Shown here in pieces: positions 13,985 to 21,003 of a stretch of 24,218 nucleotides of DNA. The notes under the pieces are model-generated. The model had not been told where the DNA came from. It searched no databases and was given only the letters and a program-made list of their open reading frames with translations. The stretch is from contig JBBDQO010000097.1 of assembly GCA_040905925.1 (NCBI GenBank), forward strand, positions 1 through 24,218, read 5' to 3'. Origin of the DNA: JALYNX01 sp040905925. GTDB lineage: Bacteria > Actinomycetota > Acidimicrobiia > Spongiisociales > ZC4RG35. The stretch's first letter is position 1; each line of letters opens with the position of its first letter. The position numbers and the translations under genes are program-made.

Positions 13985-15082
13985 TTGAGGCAGCAGGCAA
14001 CTACGTCGACTGGTCGGTTCTTCCTACCCGGGCCCACCGAGGTGGATCCCGAGGTGCTGGCTGCCCAAACGCACCCGATGATCGGTCACCGGGGATCGGC
14101 GATCCAGGAACTGATCGCCGAGATCGAAGTCGGGCTGAAACAGGTCTTTCTCACCGAGCGGCCGGTGATCATCTCGACCTCCTCGGCCACGGGGTTGATG
14201 GAAGCCGGCATCCGAAATGGGGTCGGAGACGGCAAGGTGCTTTCCCTCGTCAACGGGGCCTTCTCGAAGAGGTTTGCCGACATCGCCACCGCTTGTGGCC
14301 GCACAGTCGATGTCTGGGAGGTGCCGTGGGGCGGATATCACAACCCGGCAGAGCTCGCCGATCGGCTGGCTTCAGGTGCCTATGACGCGGTCACCGTCAC
14401 TCATTCCGAGACCTCGACCGGGGTCATACAGGACCTGGAGGGCCTGGCCGAGGTGGTAGCCGGAGACGAACGTGCCTTTCTACTGGTGGATTCGGTCACC
14501 GGTGTCTGCGGAACCGAGGTCCGCCCAGACGACTGGCTTCTCGATTGGGTGCTCACCGGATCGCAGAAGGCAATGGCCCTTCCGCCTGGGCTCGCCTTTG
14601 GGGTTGCCTCGGAGGCGCTCATCGAGCGCTCAGCGTCGCTGTCGGGCAAAGGTGTCTATTTCGATCTGGTGGCGTTGACCCGCAGCCTGGAGGTCTTGCA
14701 GACGCCGGCCACGCCTGCGATCTCGTTGATGTACGCGTTGCGGTTCCAGCTGACGAGGATCCTGGCCGAGGGCATAGAGCCCCGTTGGAAGCGCCACACC
14801 GCGATGAGGGAGCGCACCCTCGAATGGGTTGGTGAGATGGCCGCGGTGGGCTTGGCGCCCTTCGCCCCCGAGGGTCATCGTTCCCCGACGGTGACATGCA
14901 TCAGCCTTCCGGAGCGCATCGCCGGTCCCGCAGTCGTGGCTGGCATGAAAGAGAGGAACTGGGTGATCGGCTCGGGCTACGGAAAGCTGAAGGAGAGCAC
15001 CATCCGGATCGGGCACATGGGCGACCGCACCGTCGATGAGTTGAATCTCCTTCTCGACGACCTGGAGGCCGTGATCCAATGA
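13985..15082 (+). CDS. Class V PLP-dependent aminotransferase, likely serine biosynthesis
   Basis: The protein has 365 residues. The fold-type I class V pattern is clear: FFLPGPTEVDPEVL at the N-terminus, IISTSSATGLMEAGIRN at the cofactor phosphate site, THSETSTGVIQDLEGL, LVDSVTGVCGTEVRPDDW with the PLP-ring Asp, and TGSQKAMALPPGLAF with the Schiff-base Lys195. Relatives include serine-glyoxylate, alanine-glyoxylate and phosphoserine aminotransferases. The ATGA overlap with serA makes transamination of 3-phosphohydroxypyruvate to phosphoserine the likely reaction, with glyoxylate-linked transamination as the alternative. Start is TTG with GGAG 8 bases upstream. Confidence 0.88.
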   Translation: MRQQATTSTGRFFLPGPTEVDPEVLAAQTHPMIGHRGSAIQELIAEIEVGLKQVFLTERPVIISTSSATGLMEAGIRNGVGDGKVLSLVNGAFSKRFADIATACGRTVDVWEVPWGGYHNPAELADRLASGAYDAVTVTHSETSTGVIQDLEGLAEVVAGDERAFLLVDSVTGVCGTEVRPDDWLLDWVLTGSQKAMALPPGLAFGVASEALIERSASLSGKGVYFDLVALTRSLEVLQTPATPAISLMYALRFQLTRILAEGIEPRWKRHTAMRERTLEWVGEMAAVGLAPFAPEGHRSPTVTCISLPERIAGPAVVAGMKERNWVIGSGYGKLKESTIRIGHMGDRTVDELNLLLDDLEAVIQ

Positions 15083-16038
15083 ACGCAGACTTCAGAGTCG
15101 TCGTGACCGATCACGTCTCCGAGTCCGGTCTCGCCCCCCTCCTCGAAGATGGGCGGTTTCAGGTGACCCGGGTCGATGACTCCGCGACCGACGCATTCCA
15201 GGCGGCGCTGGCCGAGGCCGACGGTCTGGTCGTCAGAAGCGCCACCAGGGTGACCAGGGAATTGCTGGCCAAGGGCCCACGCCTCAAGGTGGTGGGACGG
15301 GCCGGGGTCGGGGTGGACAACATCGACCTTCCGGCGGCGACCGAGCGGGGTATCGCCGTCCTCAATTCCCCTGCGGGCAACACCGTGGCCGCGGCCGAGC
15401 TCACGATGGCATTGATCCTCTCGGTTGTCCGACGGGTGGCGGAGGCGGATCGTTCGATGCGGGCCGGGAAATGGGAGCGCTCGCGGCTCAGGGGTCTCCA
15501 ACTCAAGGACAGGACGCTGGGCCTGGTGGGCGCCGGTCGGATCGGGAGCGAGGTGGCCGGCAGATGCCGAGCTTTCGGGATGAAGATCCTCGCCTACGAC
15601 CCGTATCTGACGGCCGAGCGCGCCAACGACATTGGCCTGGCCCTCACTGGGCTCGATGAGGTCCTCACCCATGGGGACATCATCTCCCTCCACGTCCCCC
15701 TCACCGATGAGACCTTCCATCTGATCGACGAAGGGGCCCTGTCACGTATGAAGCCCGGTGCGTTCGTTGTCAACGTGTCGCGGGGAGGTGTGATCGATGA
15801 GGAGGCTCTGGGCCGAGCGTTGATCGGAGGTCGTCTGGCCGGCGCGGCCCTCGATGTCTTCGAGTTCGAGCCACTCCCCCCGGACAGCCCACTCCTCAAC
15901 CTGCCCAACGTGGTGCTCACACCTCATCTCGGGGCGTCGACTGTGGAAGCCCAGGAATTGGTGGCTCGCGAGATCGCGGAGTCGGTGCGCGATGCCCTCG
16001 CCCTTGGCGATCTCTCCGGGTCCGTGAACTCGACCTAG
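15079..16038 (+). CDS. serA: D-3-phosphoglycerate dehydrogenase, short form without ACT domain
   Basis: The 319-residue D-2-hydroxyacid dehydrogenase has an N-terminal substrate-binding half (LVVRSATRVTRELL, GRAGVGVDNIDL), the NAD-binding motif GLVGAGRIGSEVAGR near 147-161 with acidic DPY after strand 2, and the catalytic triad Arg235 (VSRGGVID), Glu264 (FEFEP) and His283 (TPHLGAST). The sequence best fits SerA, which oxidises 3-phosphoglycerate to 3-phosphohydroxypyruvate. The C-terminal regulatory ACT domain (and intervening domain) of long actinobacterial SerA is absent, so serine feedback through ACT is not expected. Another 2-hydroxyacid dehydrogenase specificity cannot be excluded. Coupled to the aminotransferase by a 4-base overlap. 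Confidence 0.88.
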   Translation: MNADFRVVVTDHVSESGLAPLLEDGRFQVTRVDDSATDAFQAALAEADGLVVRSATRVTRELLAKGPRLKVVGRAGVGVDNIDLPAATERGIAVLNSPAGNTVAAAELTMALILSVVRRVAEADRSMRAGKWERSRLRGLQLKDRTLGLVGAGRIGSEVAGRCRAFGMKILAYDPYLTAERANDIGLALTGLDEVLTHGDIISLHVPLTDETFHLIDEGALSRMKPGAFVVNVSRGGVIDEEALGRALIGGRLAGAALDVFEFEPLPPDSPLLNLPNVVLTPHLGASTVEAQELVAREIAESVRDALALGDLSGSVNST

Positions 16039-16077
16039 CCCAACATGTCGGCGGCGAGGGAACTGCTAGCCCAACAT
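16035..16077. repeat. 12-base direct repeat spanning two convergent stop codons
   Basis: CTAGCCCAACAT occurs at 16035-16046 and again at 16066-16077, each preceded within a few bases by GAACT. The first copy contains the serA TAG stop; the second begins with CTA, the stop of the convergent minus-strand gene. It may be a remnant of a local duplication or a deletion junction. Confidence 0.7.
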
Positions 16078-17238
16078 CAGGACGACGACGGCCTCCTCGC
16101 CGGCCTGATCCTCCTGTTCCTCGCCCGAGCTGCGGGCGAGCAGCACTGCGAAGACGATGAGAAGAACGGTCGCGATCCCGACCAGGGCGATCATGGCCTC
16201 GCCGAGACTGATCTTGACGTTGGGCCGGGTTCCAGCGAGGGAGGCGAACCCGAGGATTCCCAACGCGGTGACAATCGCCACCACCGCCGCTCCGCCTGAG
16301 GTCAGGTGACTCGACTCGATCAGAGCCCAGGCAAAGGGGAGCACCAGTAACACCAAGATGAGCAAGCCCAGGGCTGGAATGGTCAGGGCTCCGCCCAGGC
16401 GGCCCTTTACCTCGGCGATCTCATCGGCATCGCCGGCCACGGCCACGGGAACCGCCACGACCTGGGTGGCGGCAGCCGTGATCCCGCCGAGCACCGCCCC
16501 ACCGAGCAGCGTTACCGCAAGCGTCGGGAGCACCGGGAGATGGATCATCCCTTCGACTCCCTCAACTGGGGTGCCGAAACCACTGGTCAACAGGGCCGCG
16601 GCTCCGATACCGAGGAGCAGGCCGATCAGAGCGCCCAACCAGCCGGTTGAAGCCGGGGAGTTCCTGAGTTGCATTCCGGGATTGGCCCATGCTGCAGAGG
16701 CGCGGGAAAGCCCCGCAGCGATGGCGCCGAACACAATGCTGACCAAGGCCACGCCGATGATGACCGAGGTCGAGTTGGCCTGGATCACCGGGGTGTAGGG
16801 GCCCTCGCCGGTGACGGTGGCGTTCTCCGCCCACCAGGTGGTGGCCATTAGAAAGCCGGTGAGACCCAGGACCAAGCCAGTCCACGCCCCGACCCTGGTG
16901 GCGCTTCGAATCCTCTTGCTGAGCGGGACCGGCTCGAGAAGCTCCACCGGCTCCGGCTCGGGCTCGACGGCCACGACAACTTGGCTTGGAGCCACGATCA
17001 CGGAGGCCGCGGCCACGGGCTCGGGTGTCGGTGCGGGTTCAGTTGCGACCGGTTCGGGGCCCGGTTCCGAGGCGGCCGCCGCCGGAGTCGACACGGCAAC
17101 GGGAGCGCCACCGGCCCAAGCGGCCAGGACATCGTCGATCGTCGTGCCGTTGGCGGCCGCCCGAGCCGCCGCCGATCGTCTGATCAGGCTCTCGGGGGCG
17201 TTCAAGGCGGCAGCCACGGCCGGCAGCAGGTCGCTCAC
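16066..17238 (-). CDS. Unrecognised membrane protein with a small N-terminal helical domain
   Basis: The protein has 390 residues. Residues about 1-43 (LLPAVAAALNAPESLIRRSAAARAAANG then DDVLAAWAGG) form a short helical module reminiscent of the E3-binding or peripheral-subunit-binding fold, with a run of Ala/Arg. A Pro/Glu/Ala/Val-rich linker (about 45-105) follows. The rest is membrane-embedded, with about six hydrophobic segments (near 118-135, 157-178, 198-216, 232-262, 287-309, 315-335 and 345-368, not all necessarily spanning). It ends with an acidic stretch. I do not recognise the family. The GTG start at 17238 is preceded by TAGAGT 8 bases upstream. It is convergent with serA, 27 bases away, and appears monocistronic. 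Confidence 0.75.
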   Translation of the reverse strand: MSDLLPAVAAALNAPESLIRRSAAARAAANGTTIDDVLAAWAGGAPVAVSTPAAAASEPGPEPVATEPAPTPEPVAAASVIVAPSQVVVAVEPEPEPVELLEPVPLSKRIRSATRVGAWTGLVLGLTGFLMATTWWAENATVTGEGPYTPVIQANSTSVIIGVALVSIVFGAIAAGLSRASAAWANPGMQLRNSPASTGWLGALIGLLLGIGAAALLTSGFGTPVEGVEGMIHLPVLPTLAVTLLGGAVLGGITAAATQVVAVPVAVAGDADEIAEVKGRLGGALTIPALGLLILVLLVLPFAWALIESSHLTSGGAAVVAIVTALGILGFASLAGTRPNVKISLGEAMIALVGIATVLLIVFAVLLARSSGEEQEDQAGEEAVVVLMLG

Positions 17239-17246
17239 GGTGCGGG

Positions 17247-17252
17247 ACTCTA
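17247..17252 (-). promoter_or_regulatory. Putative -10 box for the membrane protein gene ending at 16066
   Basis: TAGAGT on the minus strand ends 8 bases before the GTG at 17238. The corresponding -35 would fall within the palindromic repeat at 17260-17294, and no good match is visible. Confidence 0.33.
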
Positions 17253-17259
17253 CTTGTCT

Positions 17260-17294
17260 CTCCCCCCAGCGAACGGAGTGAGCGTTGGGGGGAG
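17260..17294. repeat. Palindromic repeat, copy 1
   Basis: A 35-base imperfect palindrome: CTCCCCCCA (17260-17268) pairs with TGGGGGGAG (17286-17294), around an inner sequence GCGAACGGAGTGAGCGT that is itself partly self-complementary. Its reverse complement matches copy 2 at 17363-17395, so the two copies lie in opposite orientation. Confidence 0.75.
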
Positions 17295-17348
17295 TACCGG
17301 CGGAGACGGGGAGGGGGGCATGTCTGACGCGCCAGGGTCGCCCCCTCC

Positions 17349-17361
17349 GCCCCTTCGGGGC
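17349..17361. repeat. Small hairpin GCCCC-TTC-GGGGC
   Basis: A perfect 5-base-pair stem with a 3-base loop between the two palindromic repeats. It may be part of the same repeat unit or a terminator-like stem without a T tract. Confidence 0.5.
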
Positions 17362-17362
17362 A

Positions 17363-17395
17363 CCTCCCCCAACGTCGCTCCGCTCCTGGGGGAGG
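17363..17395. repeat. Palindromic repeat, copy 2
   Basis: CCTCCCCCA (17363-17371) pairs with TGGGGGAGG (17387-17395) around ACGTCGCTCCGCTCC. Aligned to the reverse complement of copy 1 it shares the C-run, AACG, CTCCG, CTGGGGG and the G-run, with a few small gaps and substitutions. Confidence 0.75.
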
Positions 17396-17453
17396 AAATG
17401 ACGCCGGTCAGCCGGTGCTACCGCCCCACGGCAAGCTTCCGGATTGGTCTAGG

Positions 17454-17459
17454 TACTCT
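17454..17459 (+). promoter_or_regulatory. Putative -10 box for lgt
   Basis: TACTCT ends 8 bases before the lgt ATG at 17468. No Shine-Dalgarno sequence and no clear -35 are visible. Confidence 0.33.
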
Positions 17460-17467
17460 CTCCGACG

Positions 17468-18340
17468 ATGCTCGCCGTGATCAGCTACCCACCGATCCCG
17501 ATCTGGGACCTGGGCCCTCTCAATTTCTCACTGCACGGGGTCTTCGCCGCGCTCGGGTTCGTGGCCGGCGCCTGGCTCGCCACACGGGAGTTGGGGAGAC
17601 GCGGCTTCGACACGGTGAAGTACCAGTCATGTCTGACCTGGGGTCTGATCGGGGCCCTGCTCGGCGCCCGCTATTTCACCGCTCCTGCTCAGATCTTGGA
17701 TGGAGTTCCCTTGCTCGACGCTCTGAACCCCGTCGCCGGGAACTTCTCGATCATGGGTGGGTTCCTGGGAGGCATTCTCGCCGGCGGGTGGCGGATGCGT
17801 CAGCTGGGCATGCCGGTCCTGGCCACGCTCGACGCCTCATCTTTTGGTCTGGCCTTGGGCACCGTCGTGGGAAGGCTCGGAGATCTCGCCATCGTCGAGC
17901 ACCTGGGCCGGGCCACCACAGTCTGGTGGGGTTACGGGATCCGGCCCGGTTACGACGTGGCTCCCCAGCACGATCCCCTGGAGTGCACGGAGGCGACGGT
18001 TGGCGCAGACGGGTTTTGCGGCATCTACCACCACGTGGCCCTCTACGACCTGATCGGAGCGGCCATCCTCATCGGGGTCCTCTATCTGGTCTATCGCCGT
18101 TTTCGACTCCACTACGGGCAGCTCTTCTTCCTTTGGGTTGCCTGGTATGGCTTCCAGCGGTTCTTGCTCGACGGTCTGCGTTTCGGGATGGGCGATGCCG
18201 TGATCGGGGGGTTCACCTGGAACCAGCTCAGCGGGCTCGCCGCGGGCATTGGGGGCGCGGTGATCATCTGGTGGCTGGACCGGACCCAGGAGTTCGTCAC
18301 GGCCGAAGCCGACCATCAGTTGATCGGCGCCGAGGCCTGA
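17468..18340 (+). CDS. lgt: Prolipoprotein diacylglyceryl transferase (Lgt family, divergent)
   Basis: The 290-residue polytopic protein has about seven helices. Lgt family landmarks are IPIWDLGPLNFSLHG at the start, SIMGGFLGGILAG in the position of the HGG loop, and GRLGDLAIVEHLG matching the RxGN...E signature. Lgt moves diacylglycerol from phosphatidylglycerol to the lipobox Cys, the first step in maturation of lipoproteins such as the five predicted in this window. Arg136 and Glu144 match the E. coli Arg143 and Glu151. However, the E. coli Asn146 position is Asp139, the Tyr26 position appears to be His, and the His103 position appears to be Met. The region about 150-190 includes a Cys-containing insertion (PLECTEATVGADGFCG). 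Convergent with the LLM gene, 9 bases away. Confidence 0.85.
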   Translation: MLAVISYPPIPIWDLGPLNFSLHGVFAALGFVAGAWLATRELGRRGFDTVKYQSCLTWGLIGALLGARYFTAPAQILDGVPLLDALNPVAGNFSIMGGFLGGILAGGWRMRQLGMPVLATLDASSFGLALGTVVGRLGDLAIVEHLGRATTVWWGYGIRPGYDVAPQHDPLECTEATVGADGFCGIYHHVALYDLIGAAILIGVLYLVYRRFRLHYGQLFFLWVAWYGFQRFLLDGLRFGMGDAVIGGFTWNQLSGLAAGIGGAVIIWWLDRTQEFVTAEADHQLIGAEA

Positions 18341-18349
18341 CCCGACCCC

Positions 18350-19132
18350 TCAGCGGCGGTTCTTCTCGTCTCGCCAGGCCAGCCAATCGGCTACCGGCTC
18401 CAGGTCAAAGCCGGATCGTCCGTCCAGACCGAGGGTGATCAGGGTGGCGCCGGCCTCCAAGAAGGCGTCACCGGACTCAGGCCGGCGCACATTGGCGCCA
18501 CAGGATCGTTCGATCGAGGACGGGTCCCGGCCCACCTGGTGGCACCAATCGTCGAGGACCCGGTTCTTGTGACGGATGATCTCGGCCTGCCCGAAGCCAT
18601 GCCACAGATCGGCGTGCTCGGCGGTGTAGCGGAGCGTCTTTCTCTCACCACCACCTCCGATCAAAATCGGGATCTTGCGGGTGGGTGGCGGATTCAGCCT
18701 GGCCCATCGTTTCTCGATACGGGGGAGGGCTGTCTTGAGGTCGGCGAGCCTGGTCCCGGCGGTCCCGAATTCGTACCCGTACTCGTGGTAGTCCTTCTCG
18801 AACCAACCCGCTCCGATTCCCAGGATGAGACGGCCATCCGAAATGTGGTCGACTGTGCGCGCCATATCGGCCAACAGGTCGTGGTTGCGATAGCTGTTGC
18901 AGGTGACGAGGGCACCGATCTCCACTCGCTCTGTTGCCTCGGCCCAGGCGGCGAGCATCGTCCAGCATTCGAAGTGCTTGCCATCAGAGCCGCCGCTCAA
19001 AGGGAAGAAATGGTCCCAGTTGAAGACGATGTCCGCCCCCAGCTCCTCGGCTTTGGCTACTGCTGCCCTGATCTGGGGGTAATCGGCGTGTTGTGGCTGC
19101 AATTGAACGGCGATGCGGATCGGACGGGCCAA
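18350..19132 (-). CDS. LLM-class F420-dependent oxidoreductase
   Basis: The 260-residue protein (TTG start at 19132) has the luciferase-like monooxygenase TIM-barrel pattern: IRIAVQLQPQHADYPQIRAAVAKAEELGADIVFNWDHFFPLSGG at the N-terminus, VEIGALVTCNSYRNHDLLADMARTVDHISDGRLILGIGAGWFEKDYHEYG in the middle, and IPILIGGGGERKTLRYTAEHADLWH. In actinobacteria such proteins usually use reduced F420, occasionally FMN. The substrate is unknown. An earlier TTG at 19162 is in frame, but GGAGG (19142-19146) lies 9 bases before 19132 and the family alignment starts there. It follows the carboxylate-amine ligase gene by 45 bases on the same strand. Confidence 0.87.
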   Translation of the reverse strand: MARPIRIAVQLQPQHADYPQIRAAVAKAEELGADIVFNWDHFFPLSGGSDGKHFECWTMLAAWAEATERVEIGALVTCNSYRNHDLLADMARTVDHISDGRLILGIGAGWFEKDYHEYGYEFGTAGTRLADLKTALPRIEKRWARLNPPPTRKIPILIGGGGERKTLRYTAEHADLWHGFGQAEIIRHKNRVLDDWCHQVGRDPSSIERSCGANVRRPESGDAFLEAGATLITLGLDGRSGFDLEPVADWLAWRDEKNRR

Positions 19133-19141
19133 AGTTCTCTT

Positions 19142-19146
19142 CCTCC
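19142..19146 (-). promoter_or_regulatory. Ribosome binding site deciding the LLM gene start
   Basis: GGAGG on the minus strand, 9 bases before TTG 19132. It supports this start over the longer frame beginning at TTG 19162. Confidence 0.5.
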
Positions 19147-19177
19147 GGATGGGGCCTCGCAACGGTACCGCAGCCCC

Positions 19178-20311
19178 TCAGATGCAGAAGAGGGTGTCCT
19201 CGATCAAACCGTCCACCACCGCCCGCAACGCCTCGTCGTTGCTTGCTCCCGAGGCGAGCGCAGCCTCGTAGATAGCCAGCTGGCGGTGGGCACTGGTTCC
19301 CTGCTGGACGATGGTGCGGGCGTGCCGGACCTCGTCGCGGACCCCGAGCTCCACCGAGTCCTGGGCCAATAGCTCGATGATCTCCTCGACCAGATCAGGG
19401 AACCGGACCAACTCACCCTTGCCGAAATCGACAAGCGATCCCTCGGTCCCATAGCGCTGGGCCCGCCACATGTTCTCTGCGATCAGGAATGGCGGATAGG
19501 TGCGCCATCTCTGGTTCTGCCTTCTCAGCCGAAACAACATCGACAAGAGGCACACGTAGATGGCGGCCACCGTGATCGCATCGTCGAGGCGGGTGCAGAC
19601 ATCGCTCACTCTCATCTCGAGGGTGGGATAGCGGCCGGAGGGTCGAATGTCCCACCACAGGCTGCTCGGGCTGTCGATGAGACCGGCATCGATCATCAGG
19701 TCGACTGTTCGCTCGTACTCGCCCCATGAGACGAAATCCTGGGGAAGCCCGGTCCGCGGGAGGTTCCTGAAGATGATCAGCCGATAGGCGAGGAGCCCGG
19801 TTGGGCTTCCGGCCCAGAAGGGCGAGGAGGTGGTCAATGCCAGGAGGTGAGGGAGCATGTACTTGACCTGGTTCATCAGGTCGATCCGGAGATGGGGATC
19901 CTCGATCCCGACATGGATATGCATCCCACAGATGACGAGTTGTCGGGCCACCTGCTGGTAGTCGGCCGCCAGGTTGGTGTAACGGGGCTGCTCCGTAGTC
20001 TCCTGTTCCGCCCAATTGGCGAAAGGATGGGTGGAGGCGGCAATGATCGCCGCTCCGTACTCGCTCACTACAGTCGATAGGTCCCGCCTCAGATTGGCCA
20101 AGTCCTCGCGGGCGTCTTGGACCCGGGTGCAGACCTTGGTCCCCACCTCGATCTGGGCTTTGAGGAACTCAGGAGTCACCTGCTGGCCGAGCACTTCACG
20201 CAACGAGTCCCACATCCCGGGCGGGGGGCTCTTGATGAGATCACGTGACTCCCGGTCGACGACGAGGTACTCCTCTTCGATGCCGATGGTGAAGGCCGGA
20301 CGCTCGATCAT
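19178..20311 (-). CDS. Carboxylate-amine ligase, glutamate-cysteine ligase type 2 family (YbdK-like)
   Basis: The protein has 377 residues. GCS2-family landmarks are FTIGIEEEYLVVD at the N-terminus (ATP/Mg site), LKAQIEVGTKVC, ICGMHIHVGIEDP near 127-139, SSPFWAGSPTGLLAYR, and WWDIRPSGRYPTLEMRVSDVCTRLDDA near 225-250. Members ligate the gamma-carboxylate of glutamate to an amine such as cysteine, or have a weak or different amine specificity. In actinobacteria related enzymes can serve gamma-glutamylcysteine or ergothioneine-type pathways, but no such partner genes are present. ATG at 20311, 10 bases after the tag stop, so the two are probably co-transcribed. Confidence 0.9.
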   Translation of the reverse strand: MIERPAFTIGIEEEYLVVDRESRDLIKSPPPGMWDSLREVLGQQVTPEFLKAQIEVGTKVCTRVQDAREDLANLRRDLSTVVSEYGAAIIAASTHPFANWAEQETTEQPRYTNLAADYQQVARQLVICGMHIHVGIEDPHLRIDLMNQVKYMLPHLLALTTSSPFWAGSPTGLLAYRLIIFRNLPRTGLPQDFVSWGEYERTVDLMIDAGLIDSPSSLWWDIRPSGRYPTLEMRVSDVCTRLDDAITVAAIYVCLLSMLFRLRRQNQRWRTYPPFLIAENMWRAQRYGTEGSLVDFGKGELVRFPDLVEEIIELLAQDSVELGVRDEVRHARTIVQQGTSAHRQLAIYEAALASGASNDEALRAVVDGLIEDTLFCI

Positions 20312-20321
20312 GACCTCGAAT

Positions 20322-20927
20322 CTATAGGCCGTGACTCAACAGCAGCCGTCGCTCCTCGGCGCAGGTCTCCCGAACGTGACAACCATCGAGGTGGTCGTTG
20401 ACCAACCCCATCGACTGCATGAAGGCATAGATGGTGGTCGGGCCGACGAAGGACCATCCACGGCGCTTGAGGTCTTTCGAGATGGCGCTCGAGGCGTCGG
20501 TACTCGCTGCTATGCCGGCCGGCGGCTGGTCGATCGGATCGGCCCATTCCCAGAAGTAGGTGGCGAGGGTTCCTTTGGCCTCGATGAGCTCCAGGGCGCG
20601 CTGAGCATTGTTGATCGTGGAACGGATCTTTCCCTGGTGACGCACGATGCCGCTGTCGTTGAGGAGCCGGAATACGTCGTCCTCGCCGAACGCGGCCACA
20701 TCGCGGATCTCGAAATCGGCGAATCCGGCTCGGAAGTTGGGGCGTTTGCGGAGGATGGTGAGCCAGGAGAGGCCGGCTTGGAAGCCTTCGAGGCACATCT
20801 TCTCGAACAACCTCCGGTCCTCGGTGACGGGAAGTCCCCACTCGGTGTCGTGGTAGGTCCGATAGAGCTCGGGCTCCGCCGCCCACCAACAACGGGTCAA
20901 TCCGTCGTCGCCGGTGGTGAGATCCAT
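20322..20927 (-). CDS. tag: DNA-3-methyladenine glycosylase I
   Basis: The 201-residue protein closely follows E. coli Tag. RCWWA carries Cys13, YHDTEWG carries His26, and NDHLDGC carries His179 and Cys183; together these are the four zinc ligands with the same Cys-His spacings as in E. coli. Glu47 in MCLEGFQAGLSW is the catalytic acid position, and IVRHQGKIRSTINNA matches the helix-hairpin region. It excises 3-methyladenine from alkylated DNA in base-excision repair. The ATG at 20927 is chosen because the conserved N-terminus begins there; the frame stays open for about 250 more codons upstream, but that part is Pro/Ala/Arg-rich and antisense to a real gene. First gene of a three-gene minus-strand run. 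Confidence 0.95.
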   Translation of the reverse strand: MDLTTGDDGLTRCWWAAEPELYRTYHDTEWGLPVTEDRRLFEKMCLEGFQAGLSWLTILRKRPNFRAGFADFEIRDVAAFGEDDVFRLLNDSGIVRHQGKIRSTINNAQRALELIEAKGTLATYFWEWADPIDQPPAGIAASTDASSAISKDLKRRGWSFVGPTTIYAFMQSMGLVNDHLDGCHVRETCAEERRLLLSHGL

Positions 20928-20934
20928 CTCTTTC

Positions 20935-20940
20935 ACCCTA
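20935..20940 (-). promoter_or_regulatory. Putative -10 box for tag
   Basis: TAGGGT on the minus strand ends 7 bases before the tag ATG, within a locally AT-rich 76-base divergent gap (20928-21003). No clear -35. Confidence 0.33.
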
Positions 20941-20990
20941 TTTGATCGTTTGTTTCGTTCTGCTTTAGCTCTGTTTACCGAGGTGTCCTC

Positions 20991-20996
20991 TAAGTT
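20991..20996 (+). promoter_or_regulatory. Putative -10 box for the molybdopterin oxidoreductase gene
   Basis: TAAGTT ends 7 bases before the GTG at 21004; there is no Shine-Dalgarno sequence. The upstream DNA is the most AT-rich stretch nearby, as expected for a divergent promoter region. Confidence 0.38.
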
Positions 20997-21003
20997 GTAG
21001 CCC

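Larger units (their letters stand above)
17239..17467. other. Divergent intergenic region, 229 bases, hairpin-rich
   Basis: This gap separates the minus-strand membrane protein gene from lgt. It holds a -10-like box for each gene at its two ends and, between them, two inverted copies of one palindromic repeat and one short hairpin. No open frame with a plausible start or protein pattern is seen. Confidence 0.7.

Noticed and set aside
17239..17467. Repeats considered as a small CRISPR array
   Set aside because: There are only two copies, in opposite orientation, each internally palindromic, with no regular spacers and no cas genes.
16981..18438. 485-codon plus-strand frame covering the intergenic repeats and lgt
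   Set aside because: Arg/Gly/Pro-rich translation overlapping two well-supported genes and a structured non-coding gap; no start signal or family pattern.
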